Of a stretch of 64,000 bases of DNA, positions 1 through 12,200 are shown one piece after another. The DNA is from Leptoclinus maculatus (taxonomy: Eukaryota; Chordata; Actinopteri; Perciformes; Stichaeidae). Numbering within the stretch: position 1 is the first letter of the stretch; every line of letters starts with the position of its first letter. Made by a program: the position numbers and the translations under genes. The stretch is taken from NCBI GenBank assembly GCA_032191485.1, contig JAVDOI010000007.1, forward strand, positions 2,150,463-2,214,462, in the 5' to 3' direction. The notes beneath the pieces were generated by a model. It did not search any database, was not told the DNA's origin, and saw only the letters and a program-made list of their open reading frames with translations.

Positions 1-107
1 TAGCTCGGTTTTGTCCAGGTTGAGCTTGAGGTGGTGTGTCGTCATCCACTTCGAGATGTCAGCCAAGCACGCAGCGATGCGTGCCTCCACTTGACTGTCA
101 CCGGGGG
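1..107 (-). mobile_element. LINE reverse transcriptase fragment
   Basis: On the minus strand one frame reads EARIAACLADISKWM followed by KLNLDKTEL. This matches the palm/thumb region of non-LTR reverse transcriptases of the L2 type, where a helix is followed by LxLNxxKTEx. The fragment runs off the left window edge and the similarity stops near 107, so only a piece of the element is seen. The family assignment is from memory of the motif; the clade is uncertain. Confidence 0.7.
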
Positions 108-2430
108 GGAAATGACAAACCGATGGCGCAGACGCCAACGTTCGCTACTTGATTGGGTCTCATCAGTCACGACGTCTTTCCCCTGATTGGTCACGCCCCT
201 ATCACGTGACCCTTTTTTCCAGAAGAAATGACATCAGCCTCGATTCAGTGGTTCATTCAACACAAAATTACAGGCGTTGCTGACCTTGCAGTTTATGCTT
301 GCATCTGTTGCGCCGTTAAATTCTACTACCGCCTACATGCGGCATGAGCATTTTGCAACAACTCCCATGTCCAGCGGCGTTGTAAGCTCTGGTCATGCGA
401 TATGCGTTTTCAGGCGTGGCAGCAGGTACAGAGATAAATCCTCAAACTAACAAAAATGCAGTTTTGTGGACGTTGCCTCAGAAGCTTCATTGAACTGTTT
501 CTAACCGCTGGCCTTAACGTCACCGTCCGGTACGATTCAGTTATCAGGAGGCTGATGTTCTCGTCCTGAAAACTAATGAGATCTCACAAAAAGTCATGGA
601 CAGAAGCACCCAGTTGGAACATTATGTTCTTTCGAACTGCAGCAGACAAACTTTGGAGAAGAATGCAGACCTACTTAACGTCCTCCCCGCTGAGGAGACG
701 GTCCCACCTGCTGCCCGTCTGTCTCACTCTGCTGTCAGAGAAGACAGGAGCTGTCTGAGGAGGGATCCACTGTCTCTCTCACACACACACTAGATGCATC
801 CAATATGCTTTGAGTGCCACGCTTTCATCATCACAGTTTCTGCCTTCGTGTTACACTGGAACACCAACACTCTATGAGAGAGCAGCAACTCTCCACAGCT
901 GGCTGTGAGAGGCTGAGACAGCTGTTAATTAAACAAAACACCTCAAAACATACAATTCATAGGTATAATCGTTGAGGGTGCAATGTTTTGCTCATCTTAT
1001 CAATATGGGGAAATAAATTCTTACAATTCGTTCAATCAGAATGATGACTGATATGAAAATGATGCCCAAATTATAATGTGCATATGTTTCATGTGTGGAG
1101 GTGCATGAGCCATGATAGCGATACAGTGGAAACCTCTTGTAGTAGTCACGTCTCTCCGGGTCAAATTGAGCACTATAAGCGGATTATTATTTGCTTTTTT
1201 ATTCTTTCTTATGTCACGTTCACACCAAACGCGGCACACATTTTTTGCGCGAGTAGATCACATACAAAGTCAATGCAAAGAAACAAATGGACGCAAGTAA
1301 ACGCGAGTTTGCACCAGGCAGCGCGAATGGCGCGATGCGTATAACACGAAATTCGCCCTCATTTTTCAACCCGGGCAAGAAATTCGCGTGACGCTGTGTC
1401 GCGATAGCCTATCAGCGTTGAGATGCTCCCCCCGTCATCACTGACGTCCTGCCGTTGTTGAATCAGGAAACAAATACTGTATCCGTCTGTGTTCACCCAG
1501 AGCTCTACGATACCTCGTATCAGTAGAGACCGGACCACTATGTGTATACATGTGTGTGTGTAAACCATACGGTACAAACAATGAAAAAGACGCTGCTGTA
1601 TTTACGCATATTTGACGTTATGTTGAGTGTTGATGGAGCTGCTACCATGTTAGCACAGAATAGCACCGATCGATCGATAAAGTAATGAAACTGACAGTTT
1701 CAAAACACAGTACAGCTGTTTTTTTATTACAGTAACTTACTGTACAAATTGAATTACTGTACTGTGTGTACTTCAAATACACTAAAATACAGTACAGTAC
1801 TGTATATAAATTACAACTTACCAAGGCTAAAATTATAATAAGGCTATAGACTCAAACAGTATTTGTACAGTTTACAAATACAACAAAGTCAGTAGTGAAA
1901 TAGGCTACGAAGCAGAAATGAACTGTACAGGCTTTCAATGACAGCCTGGTAGCCGGGTTTGAAAACAAACGTATTCATAAAACACAGTAACATGGGTGTG
2001 AAATGAAAAAACAATTATGGTAGTTTTAATTGTTCTTTCCGTATGTTGTCATGTACGTAAAAGACCCACAATGCGCTGCAAGCGGACTACTTTATTATTG
2101 TAAGCAAATCATTTGTATAGGAATGACTCTGAGCCGAGCTCTTTGATTTGTAAAGGCGGTTTTCCGCTGTAATAAGGTTATTATAAGGTTAATAATGGGA
2201 GTAATACAATAAATGCACACAGACTGGCAGGGCTGACACCAACACGCGCACGCGCGCACTCAGCTCGCCGTTGGACCTCCAGGCAGAGTTCCGTGAGACA
2301 GATCCTCAGGAATGCGACACACACAACACAGACAGCTCCAGAAGGACACCTTCCAAAGGCGGCAGCCTGTGCTAAAAACATCTGAGATTGTTTGTAAAAG
2401 CAACATTATAGAACCCCCCCACCCAAGAAC
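108..2430. other. Intergenic, no gene recognised
   Basis: No convincing exon is seen. The stretch 1200-1530 (TTCACACCAAACGCG followed by CG-rich words) resembles a dispersed fish repeat, possibly Harbinger-like, but I cannot show its ends. The segment 1690-1830 is AT-rich with repeated ACAGTA/TACTGT words. Confidence 0.5.
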
Positions 2431-2436
2431 ACACGC

Positions 2437-2461
2437 ACACACACACACACACACACACACG
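2437..2461. repeat. (CA)n microsatellite
   Basis: Run of ACACAC of about 25 bp ending at CACGCGAGC. Confidence 0.85.
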
Positions 2462-2796
2462 CGAGCAGTAACATCAGCTGTCTAAACGTGTTGACAGGCC
2501 GGGGCCTGTCGAGAATAGCTTTAGCGCCACAGAGTCAGTATGTGGCCTCAAACCAAAGAGCGCTCACAAAACTGGCACTTTACCCAATAAGCAGAGCTAC
2601 AGTAGCATGTAGCCGTACACTTTACTATGTCGGTCACACTTATGACAACCCGAGAGTGGCGTTTTATTCCAATATAATGCATATTTTGGGGGGGAATTGG
2701 TCATGACAGCAGCTAGCTATTTGAAATGACAGCAGCCTAATAGCATTTCTGAAAGTTATCGTTTTAATAAGTGATGTGCTGCTTGGCGAGTAACGG

Positions 2797-2809
2797 TGTG
2801 TGTGTGTGG

Positions 2810-2840
<31 letters not shown>
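2797..2840. repeat. (TG)n microsatellite
   Basis: TGTGTG tract with one GGATG interruption, about 44 bp. Confidence 0.85.
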
Positions 2841-2842
<2 letters not shown>

Positions 2843-3129
2843 GAGCAGTCAATTGGTTGGACGTGTCACGTCTCGCTCTGCCGTGTGGTTGTATGAGACT
2901 GAAGGACACATTATAAATAAATAAAAGAGGAGACAAGGTGTGAAAGTGTTTCTTGACATACTTACAGGGACAGACATGTTGCTGGTGTGTCTCCTTAACT
3001 CCTGGCTTTTACAAACGTCCGGTGGTCTTCTCCTCTTTTTCCTCCCAGATGCTAACGTTACTTTTCCAACAGAAGGTTACTCACGGCTCCCCGAGTGTCA
3101 GTCCTCCTCCTTCCATTCCGTTGTGCACT

Positions 3130-3610
3130 CTACAAGAAGGTCGAACATCCAGGTGGAAGAGGGCGGTCGGGGTTTCGTTGAATTCAGAGGGTTAGAAAAT
3201 GTGTCTGCGGCGAAATAAAGCGGGGTTTTGCGGCAGCAAGCAGCCGCCTTCACGTCCGGCAGAGCCGGCTATCTCTCCTCCGTCCCCCCGCCTTCCTTCC
3301 CTCTCCCTCCGCCGCTGCTTCGCTCCGGTCACCTTCACGGACCTCTTTGCAAATGCGTCAATAACTGCGACTAAAGGACGAGGCGACGATTCGGGAGGTC
3401 GGTCGACTTCCACCGCTGCGTTGACAGGTCTGTACCGTCAGGTGAACGGCAGGAGAGAACCGCCTCTGCCGCCGTCTGCTGCCGTCCCTTTCCACTGGGA
3501 TGATCCGGTCCAGCCTTAAAGAGACCGCCTCGCTATGAGGGCGATACTTCCTACCGTTCACACGGCACTTTAAACAGCCACCGCAGGGCAGCTACCCCCC
3601 GCGCTGTGCG
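3130..3610. promoter_or_regulatory. GC-rich, CpG-containing island, possible promoter
   Basis: This stretch is clearly richer in G+C and CpG than its AT-rich flanks. It holds open frames on both strands (3199-3519 plus, 3192-3561 minus) that look like composition rather than coding: they are proline/serine or glycine/arginine rich with no recognisable domain. It could be the CpG-island promoter or first exon of a gene outside my recognition. No TATA or splice pattern settles it. Confidence 0.3.
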
Positions 3611-4928
3611 GTTGGAACAAGCCTTTAACAGGACCGTACCAATGGGTTCGCGTGGCCGCTTGCTAAAAAATGATTTAGCTGTAACATTAGCTCGCGGACA
3701 ACTATATGCAAATCACGCGGACTGTATTTTTGACTGTTTTTTCACATTACACACAGAATATCCTTCATTATACAACTACATTATTATACTGTAATATACT
3801 GTAAGCCGACAAATAAAAACATTAAGAACAGATCGGGTTTAAAATGTTAATATGACAATATACTGTGGAAACTTTCTTGAATTGTATTTCACTACAGTGA
3901 ATATCAAGTCTCACTACTTTTTTTTTCTTAAATCAAAGTTATAATTGTATTATTTATAAAACACAACAACGTGATTTAGCTGTCAATCAGGTGTCATTAG
4001 CTTGGAATCAGTTGCATGTTGCTGCTCATTTTAATAATGTGGGCAAGACTTGATCATTTTTCACCATAGTGACACTGACAAAAAAAAGTAGTAATAAAGG
4101 GTTGTTATTCATGAACACACCTCTGATTACAGACAGTTGTTTTAAAATCAGTGAGTCATTATGGTGATTGCCAGGATGATGTGCGGTATAAATAGCTGAG
4201 CACTCTGTCTTCCTTTCTGACTCTTTTGCGTGTGCGTGATTAAAATCAATCCCTCATAAACTGATGGTTTTAAATGAGACCCGAATGCAGTTCCACTGCA
4301 CTGCAACATGACAAGAGATTTAGTGAAGATGTGTCCATAAATAATTACAGCAGCTTCATGTTAAAATGAGCAGCCCTCTGGCTATCGTGTAAATAAAATA
4401 AAACACAAGAGGAGAGACAAACATCACTGTGTCGATGTGCAGTGCCGATATCCTTTTAGTGAACCATAATCTGGTCCCGTTGCTGTGGTCCACCTCGAGC
4501 ATATTGCATCCATCTGATTGATTGATTCCATCATCATTATGGGAGACCTTTACATTACATTGATTGGAGTGGAGGTTTAGTGTAGTGTGATGATGTAAAT
4601 GCTGTTTCAGACTCCTCCGTCCTGATGAGAATTAAATAATAGTGACACATTCCCATAGAGGCCTTCCACCCCGATAAAGTGCGTGTGAACATGTTTGAGT
4701 ATAATCTCCTGTCAGCCCTGCACCACAAAAACATCCCACTATCTGTGTGTGTGAGTGGAAGGAAAGGTTTAGTAGTGAATCGCAAGCTGTTTTTAGGCAA
4801 CTGTCAGGAGCAGTTCTGTCTTCGAACTGTAATAAAGCAGCTTTATTCAAACATACAGTTTACCATCCTCCTCAGCCACCAGAGGAAACTGCTTTAGAAA
4901 TAGAAGTAACGGCAAATACACCTATAGG
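3611..4928. other. Intergenic AT-rich DNA, no gene recognised
   Basis: Only short open frames are present on either strand, with no recognisable domain, RNA gene or repeat boundary. Confidence 0.5.
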
Positions 4929-4936
4929 GTGACCAG
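4929..4936. repeat. 8-bp target site duplication, left copy
   Basis: GTGACCAG immediately before the left CAGTGTTGTA end; the same word follows the right end at 5761-5768. Confidence 0.88.
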
Positions 4937-5760
4937 CAGTGTTGTAGTCAAGACCACCTCAACCAAGACCAAGTCATGGCCAAGACCAGAGTGTATCGAG
5001 ACTGAGCCAAGACCAAGACTTTGAGGGGTTTGGACCAAGCCAAGACCAAGGCAGAGCGAGACTGAGTCAGGACCAAGACCAGAGTGTATCGAGACTGAGC
5101 CAAGACCAAGGCAGAGCGAGACTGAGTCAGGACCAAGACCAGAGTGTATCGAGACCAAGCCAAGACCAAGGCAGAGCGAGACTGAGTCAGGACCAAGACC
5201 AGAGTGTATCGAGACTGAGCCAAGACCAAGACTTTGAGGGGTTTGGACCAAGCCAAGACCAAGGCAGAGCGAGACTGAGTCAGGACCAAGACCAGAGTGT
5301 ATCGAGACAAAGTCAAGACCAGAGTGTATCGAGACAAAGTCAAGACCAAGACCAGAGTGTTTCGAGACTGAGTCAAGACCAAGACCAGAGTGTATCGAGG
5401 CTGAGTCAAGACCAAGACCAGAGTATCAAAACTGAGCGATGACATTATGCACTTACGATAAAATGTGGAACATGCAAACCATAAACACGTCAAGCGTATA
5501 AGTGTACCATGAGAATTGTCTTGATAGAATAATTAAAAGGCATTGCAGAGTTGTGTGAGGAAATTTCCCTTTGTTTTCTATGAGCAATCACAGTAATGCT
5601 ATTAACCAATAAACCAGAAACAACGCACAGACAGTTTAGTGATATATCCAAAGTTGTGTTCTTGACCGATCCTGAAATGAAATTCAGACCGAGTAAAAAA
5701 GCGGTTGATTCTGAGACATTCAAATAGAAACCAAGACCGATCCAGATTAATACAACACTG
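4937..5760. mobile_element. Non-autonomous hAT-type element carrying an internal minisatellite
   Basis: The element begins CAGTGTTGTA and ends TACAACACTG, a perfect 10-bp terminal inverted repeat starting with CAG as in hAT transposons. It is flanked on both sides by the identical 8-bp word GTGACCAG (4929-4936 and 5761-5768), the target-duplication length of hAT. It is 824 bp long with no transposase. The left two thirds is a GACCAAGACCAGAG-type tandem array. The long open frames across it come from the repeat. Confidence 0.88.
5041..5220. repeat. 60-bp minisatellite, three tandem copies inside the hAT element
   Basis: Three successive 60-bp units differ at only a few bases. Each unit is built from a roughly 27-bp half (CCAAGACCAAGGCAGAGCGAG) and a 33-bp half (TCAGGACCAAGACCAGAG...). 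A longer block containing GACTTTGAGGGGTTTGGACC occurs once on each side (near 5019 and 5229), so the array also has a higher-order duplication of about 0.2 kb. Degenerate shorter units continue to about 5430. Confidence 0.9.
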
Positions 5761-6100
5761 GTGACCAGACATCCCCAAATTCCGGGACAGTCCGAAGCAG
5801 TTGGCCTGAATCCCGAATCCTGTTCTGTTTGTCCTAAAAATTAAATTCAATATATTTTGTATAGCCCAAAATCACAAATTTGCCTCAGAGGGCTTTACAA
5901 TCTGTACACATGCAACATCTTCTGTCCCGGGACCCTCACATCAGATTAATTAGACTTGACCCGGGTTTCGATGGCCTAATAAAACATTAAATGCTGATTG
6001 TTGTGAAAAATTACTTGCAAAGACAAGCAATGTTATGTCCGTCGCCCAAATGAATTACGGCGGTTGTAGTTGTATATATTAGAATCGTCATGACAGGGGC

Positions 6101-6139
6101 ACTCAGGTAGCTCACCTGGGAGAGCAGCCACCCCATATA
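6101..6139 (+). mobile_element. tRNA-like SINE head fragment
   Basis: GGGGCACTCAGGTAGCTCACCTGGGAGAGC resembles the A-box half of a tRNA (TAGCTCA..GG.AGAGC). No matching B box or cloverleaf follows, so this is read as a truncated tRNA-derived SINE rather than a tRNA gene. Confidence 0.5.
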
Positions 6140-6479
6140 TAGAGAGAAATAGATACGTAATACATTCATAGAGGAAATGAAGGCATCCCTCGCTGACATG
6201 AGGGCGGGGTGTTTGGGACCTGATCGACTGGTCCAGCCAAAAAAAAAAACATTACAGCCAGCAGGCTACCGGGAGGGATCATTGCAAAGTCTGCAGGAAG
6301 AATACTACTATAAATATTACTACTTTTTGTTGAAAACCAAATGTACTGGCCCACCGACGCACCACGTAACCATGCCCACTCGCAATGCACCTGTCCCCAA
6401 ATTTCTGAGCCTCGTCTCCAACAAAGTTACGTTCCCTAACTGAACTGCATCCTCAGTTAGGGTTCAAGGGAAATGTATT

Positions 6480-6605
6480 TTCACATGGTTGTTGTAAATA
6501 GAAACTAAACAAAAAACAAACAAAAAAGCAACAAAACTAGTTTGGTTACAGGACACAAACAGCGGTCTCCTGGGTGAAAGTCCTGTGGTTTTTGTTTTTT
6601 ATACA
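6480..6605 (+). repeat. Dispersed repeat, GTCTCCTGGGTGAAAGTCC family
   Basis: Contains GGACACAAACAGCGGTCTCC followed by TGGGTGAAAGTCCTGTGG. The same words occur at about 44041-44100 (plus), 44250-44285 (plus) and 49930-49985 (minus) in this window. The element ends are not defined here. Confidence 0.7.
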
Positions 6606-7541
6606 TCCACCTCCTTGAAGTCCTCTAAATGTGGACTTCCGTGGATTATCATAAGAAAAGTATTTTAGATACATAAAAAAAAAATATATATATATATTTT
6701 TCCATCTAAACACAATTCACAATGCAGTTTTGTTTAATGGGAACATAAATGTTAAGAGACCGCTTGAATTTCATCCGTTCTCATCTAAATAATGAAGATT
6801 TTTGGTTAAGTAGCGTATTTTACACAATATATTCACATGATTACTTATTTCATAATGTCTCATCCTTTGAATATTGATCCTTTTGGGGTTCCAGGTGAAA
6901 ATTACACCAGTGAAGAAGAACAATGATGGATGCAGAGGATCTTCACCGCCTACCTCCGACAACAAACAGTCTAACATCTCAGCAAACAAAAATAAACCAA
7001 CCAGCATATTCAAAATGATCCGTTTGTGTTTATTGAATATCTAATATTTACATGAATAAACAGAGAGCTGCACCAAGACTCCACGGTCAAACTAACACTC
7101 ACACCCGGTCTTCATCCCCATGTTTGTTCATAAGCAGGACAAAGCAAACAGCACCTGAGGGACGGGCGGCCGGTGTGGTCCTCCTCCGATATGATGGATA
7201 AGACGCAGTTTGATTGATTCTACGTCTGTTGTGGTATCGATCAGCGTTACGGTGCTCTGTACAGTGTCCCAGCACAGCCCGTCACCTGAACGTATGAATA
7301 CATGTCGTCATCAATTCAGTGGTGAGCAGGCTGTCTTCGTGTCCCATGATGGTTTACAAAGGCATTACATCAACCCCCAAAAACATCATTAAAGACTTCA
7401 AAAACACAAATTTGGTTGAACATTGGAACAATAAAACCCAAAAATGGCATGAATGTAACAAAAGCTTTAACACAAAGGACAGATTTAACCGTTACTGTCT
7501 TTATGAGGAGCCCCAACATCTATTCTCCGTCAGCGGATTAA

Positions 7542-8070
7542 AGGCAAGGTTGGTAATCTTGAGAAACTAGCAAGAGTACGCCAGATTTAAAAAAATGATC
7601 CAACCGAAAAACACAGCCCAGTGTTGCAAACTCTTTTCCAAAGAAAGTAGCTAGAATCGCTACGTACCAAAGTCGCTTCATCTAGCGAGAAAGTCGCCAA
7701 GTCTGCAACACTGACAGCCCGCCTCTTCAGGCCTCCCTCCGAAGCCACTCCCCCAAAAGTATCATTATCAACGTAAACAACAAACATGGCTATTGTCAGT
7801 ACTCCCAGCTGTTAAGCTAGCAGCTTGTGGAAAACTCCGCTGACGAGCAATAAATGCGCAGGCAGCAAAAAAAAGCGTAGGCGAGTAGTCCAATCAATTC
7901 AATGGGGCTGAATGAAATGAGTGGACGGCTTATAAACAGCCACAGATACCGTTTCTTTTTCTTCTCTTTTTTTGTCGGAGCATTTAATTTATTGATTGCT
8001 GTCGGGATGTAATAAGAATTTCAACAAAAAATACCAAAAACGTTTTTGAAGAAGATTACCAACCCTGCCT
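7542..8070. mobile_element. TTAA-flanked MITE, piggyBac-like ends
   Basis: The left end reads TTAA|AGGCAAGGTTGGTAATCTT, and the reverse complement of the right end reads TTAA|AGGCAGGGTTGGTAATCTT. This is an inverted repeat matching at 18 of 19 positions with TTAA on both outer sides (7538-7541 and 8071-8074). It is 529 bp and has no coding capacity. TTAA target duplication is typical of piggyBac-type elements; superfamily membership is inferred from that alone. Confidence 0.75.
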
Positions 8071-8074
8071 TTAA

Positions 8075-8730
8075 AGCACACGTGTGTAGAACTTGAATGC
8101 AACTTCAATCTTTCTGATGACATAAGCTTTTTTTCCCATAGAAAAAGTCAGGCTGGTCTCATCAAGCATTCCGAGCAAATACCTACGAAAAGTAATGCGC
8201 CCTAATTCACGGATATGACACGAAATGTTTTCGTGTGAAGAAGGGAGAAGTCAACGTTGATGTTTTTGTCACATAACTTGCGGACTTCAGTAACGTTACT
8301 TCAGTTGTTATTTTAACCCAAACAACAATCTTTTCCTGTGAAGACGGAAGTTTATGTAAAACACACTGTATGATGTAACGAGCAAAAGAACTTTTGCCGG
8401 CTTTTGCAGGAAAAAACCCACGAAAAATGAGGAGTAACTTTTCGTAGGACATCATACGAAGCGTTGTATGAGGATACGTTGAAAAATGGCGAGTGTGCTT
8501 TGTTGTCTTTTTGGATAGTCCAACTGAGAATTGCCAATGTCAGAAATGTTCAAAATGTACACGTGTGGGGCCGGTTTCTTTTCCCCGATTTGTACCGGTT
8601 TACTTCATCCTGGGTTTTGTTTTAGTAGTAGTTCATAACCAGTCAGAATTAACTTGAGTACAATGTTATATGTAAATAAAAAATATATAGAAACAATGGA
8701 CAAAACTACAAAAATAAAACAAAACTGGAA
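8075..8730. other. Intergenic between MITE and the cfdp1 polyadenylation signal
   Basis: The region 8150-8480 has CG-containing words such as CTACGAAAAGTAATGCG and TTTTCGTAGGACATCATACG in partly inverted order, which suggests another dispersed repeat. No coding exon is seen. Confidence 0.45.
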
Positions 8731-8736
8731 TTTATT
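8731..8736 (-). terminator. cfdp1: Candidate polyadenylation signal of cfdp1
   Basis: AATAAA on the minus strand about 320 bp beyond the cfdp1 stop codon, followed by a T/GT-rich stretch on the same strand. It is the first canonical hexamer I see downstream, but use was not tested. Confidence 0.6.
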
Positions 8737-9003
8737 CTTTAACCCTAAAACGGACTGAATCAGCCCCGTCAGGAAGAAAAACCGACAAGAGTGACCTCAC
8801 TTCTCAAAGGATCGTCTTCAGTGTGAAGATTCAACACTCTAATTGGTTCTCACGTGGATGGAAGCACAGGAAACACTCAAACTCAGCCAATCATTACCCC
8901 CGTCCTGAAATAGACTCTTTGAGCTAAGTTTACCGGGGGAGTAGAAACTCTGCCATTAGAGACAGAGAAATCGAGATACAGGGAGCTTTAACATCTGTTC
9001 CAG

Positions 9004-9050
9004 TGTGTGTGTGTGTGTGTCTGTGTGTGTGTGTGTGTGCGTGTGCGTGC
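9004..9050. repeat. (TG)n microsatellite in cfdp1 3' UTR
   Basis: TGTGTG with CTG and CG interruptions, directly after the cfdp1 stop codon on the minus strand. Confidence 0.9.
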
Positions 9051-9052
9051 CG

Positions 9053-9143
9053 TCAGTCTTTCGTGTTGCTCTGTCGCACGGCTTTTTCTCTCTCAAACTG
9101 GCGGTGGTCGACGCGCTCCAAGAAGTTCTTCCGCTCCACGTAC
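9053..9143 (-). CDS. cfdp1: cfdp1 coding exon 7 with stop
   Basis: Acceptor TTTCAG. Encodes YVERKNFLERVDHRQFEREK and a short divergent tail AVRQSNTKD before TGA (9055-9053). A TG repeat begins within ten bases of the stop, so the 3' UTR starts in a microsatellite. Confidence 0.95.
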
Positions 9144-9245
9144 CTGAAAACACACACAGACGGAGAACGTTAGAGCGGCTTTTATCCGTAACAAACACAC
9201 ACTGAGAAATACGATTAAAGGACAGAGAGTATAGGAGCCATGTGC

Positions 9246-9297
<52 letters not shown>

Positions 9298-12200
9298 ATG
9301 ATTGGAGAGCCTGTTGTGTCTAAGTGTTTCTAAATTAGCCCCCATCCTTCTGCTTGGTTGGAAGTTAGTACATGTTAAGTATGTTGTCGGAGTGTGTGTG
9401 CGTGTATGTGTGTGCGTGTGTGAGGCAGACTCATGTTATTTCCCGAGGGTAGCCAGTATTCCCGTTGGCTCCCTCCCTCCATCCCTCCACCCCACCATCC
9501 CTCCCTCCACCCCAACACCCCTCCCTCCATCCACCCCTCCCTCCCTCCATCCCTCCACCCCACCATCCCTCCCTCCCTCCACCCCAACACCCCTCCCTCC
9601 CTCCCTCCACCCCACCATCCCTCCCTCCATCCAAACACCCCTCCCTTCATCCACCGCTCCATCCCTCCCTTCATCTACTGCTCCCTCCCTCCCTCCCTCC
9701 ACCGCTCCATCCCTCCCTCCATCCACCCCTCCATCCCTCCCTCCCTCCCTCCATCCCTCCCTCCATCCATCCACCCCTCCATCCCACCACAGCTCCATCC
9801 CTCCCTCCATCCACCCCTCCCTCCCTCCCTCCATCCATCCCTCCATCCCACCACCGATCCATCCATCCCTCCCTCCCTCCATCCACCCCTCCCTCCCTCC
9901 CTCCATCCCACCACCGATCCATCCACCCCTCCCTCCCTCCCTCCCTCCATCCATCCATCTCTCCATCCCACCACCGCTCCATCCCTCCCTCCATCCACCC
10001 CATCATCCATCCACCCCTCCATCCCACCACCGCTCCATCCCTCCCTCCCTCCCTCCATCCACCCCTCCATCCCACCACCGCTCCATCCCTCCCTCCCTCC
10101 CTCCATCCACCCCTCCATCCCACCACCGCTCCATCCCTCCCTCCCTCCCTCCATCCACCCCTCCATCCCTCCCTCCATCCATCCCGCCACCGCTCCATCC
10201 TTCCCTCCCTCTATCCCTCCATCCATCCCACCACCGCTCCATCCCTCCCTCCCTCCATCCACCCCTCCATCCCTCCCTCCATCCATCCCGCCACCGCTCC
10301 ATCCCTCCCTCCCTCCATCCCTCCCACCACCGCTCCATCCCTCCCACCACCGCTCCATCCCTCCCTCCCTCCCTCCCTCCCTCCATCCCACCACCGCTCC
10401 ATCCCTCCCTCCCTCCCTCCCTCCCTCCCTCCATCCCACCACCGCTCCCTCCCTCCCTCCCTCCATCCCTCCATCCATCCCACCACCGCTCCCTCCCTCC
10501 CTCCCTCCCCCCCTCCACCCAGACTGAAGCATGATTCCTGCTCATATGAAATCAATGTCTCCCTCCCCATTTACCCTTCGCTGCTCTTTCATAATTAAGA
10601 ACTCAGCGTTTCCCCATTGGGTCTGCTCACTGTGGTTGAGCCGTGTCAGCGTTATGGGATTATTGAATTTAAAGTGGCAATCTTGAAGATTTTCATTTAA
10701 ATAAATGCTCGTTAAGTCACAATGGTTACTGAGCCTACGGCCCACTGATCTGCAGTATTGCAATATTTATGTATTTGCAGAATTACAGCTGGGCGTTTGT
10801 TTTTCTTCATTGTATACACACAGAAAATGCACACAATGATTACAAATAGCATGATAGTATGGAATGTCCTCCTTAAGACTCTGCTAAACTCTGAGCACAA
10901 TTCCTTTGTTGAAATCCTGAAGGATTGCACTGAGCTGGAATGTAGGATGGATTCATCACCAATTTGCAGCGACAATAAGTAGCTCATATGAGAAAACAGC
11001 CGCTGGTTCTCTGTAATATTTAATTATAGAAACACTACGATAACTTGATATCACATTCTGTCCATTCTGAGCTGGTCAAATCTACAAAATGGCTTTTTAA
11101 AACATATCTTTGGCATTTGTTTGTACCGCAGTTTCTTCTTAATTAGCAACCGACAGAGACATGGATATTGATTTATCTGCAATAAGCTAAAATTGTCCCA
11201 CATCAGCAATGTGTGACATTTGATGGATGAAGCAGTTTGACTGATTTTGATGAATCAGCAAACGTATTTCCGAATAACTATTATGAGTTTAGGATTGGTC
11301 AGATCACTAGAGACGACATTGATAGACAGAAAATCAGTCTGAACAATCGTTATTAATCCCAACACATTCACTCGTTCATCGTTAGTGGGTAACTCGTTAT
11401 TAAAAAAGGTTATTTTAAACTATTTTCTGTCAAACTTTGTGAGAACGTGACATCTTAATCCAACAACAAGTGCTGGACTGAAGTCCAGTTTCAGTATTAC
11501 TGAATTAAGATGTTCACCCCATCAATATATGGTCGAGTCCTCTCTCGTCTCTTACCCGTCTCTGCCCCGGTTGTGGGTGGCCAGCTCCTCGGTGATGCCC
11601 TCCTCCGACTTGAAAGCGTCCCAGTCCATCTTAGACTTTTCCAGCGTACTCATCTTCTGTTTCTTTGACCCCATGCGACCCAAGATGCTGGACACGCCTG
11701 CCGGCCGCTTGGCGCTGCAAACACAAGCAGAGGAACGTTAGGCACGCTAAAGACGCACAAAGATAGTTCACCGATAGTCCTACTATCTACATGTCATGGG
11801 ATTATACACAGAAGGCCCATTCATTTTTAGATGCCTCAGAAAAAAAGAGATCTTTAACATCTTCATTTGAGTTTGCAACCAAATCAAATTGTTTGCAAGA
11901 TATTCAACCTTTGTTCCTTCATAATGTAATACTGGACTTGTTTCTTTACAGGGCTTGTATAAAAGCAATACAGTAGTCCATGAATATGAGATATGAGTTT
12001 ACAGATCATTACAATCCCTCATGTCACTGTGGAGGTTAGTTTCATGGCTTTTACACTCGTTGTCTTTTTGATTCTTCACAGTTCATTTTGTTTGTTCGCC
12101 CTCTGGTGTTTGGGAGAATAACGAACAGCGCGTTGAGCATGAACTCCTCCGTGGAGTATAAACAAAGCTTTAGCTGGCACTGCCACCTCCCTGCTTGCTT

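Larger units (their letters stand above)
5769..7541. other. Intergenic, repeat fragments only
   Basis: 5850-5915 (TATAGCCCAAAATCACAAATTTGCCTCAGAGGGC) looks like the 3' end of a common fish retroposon. 6687-6703 is a short TA tract. 7020-7540 shows nothing I recognise. Confidence 0.45.

Noticed and set aside
3192..3561. Overlapping frames on both strands in the GC-rich island
   Set aside because: Codon content follows base composition; no domain or splice signal. Kept only as a possible promoter region.
4922..5493. Long minus-strand frames with LVLTQSRYTL repeats
   Set aside because: They are translations of the minisatellite inside the hAT element.
9302..10545. Several long open frames on both strands (up to 410 codons), Pro-Ser-His or Gly-Arg-Glu rich
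   Set aside because: They are translations of the CCTC/CCAT repeat; every frame stays open because stop codons cannot occur in the repeat.
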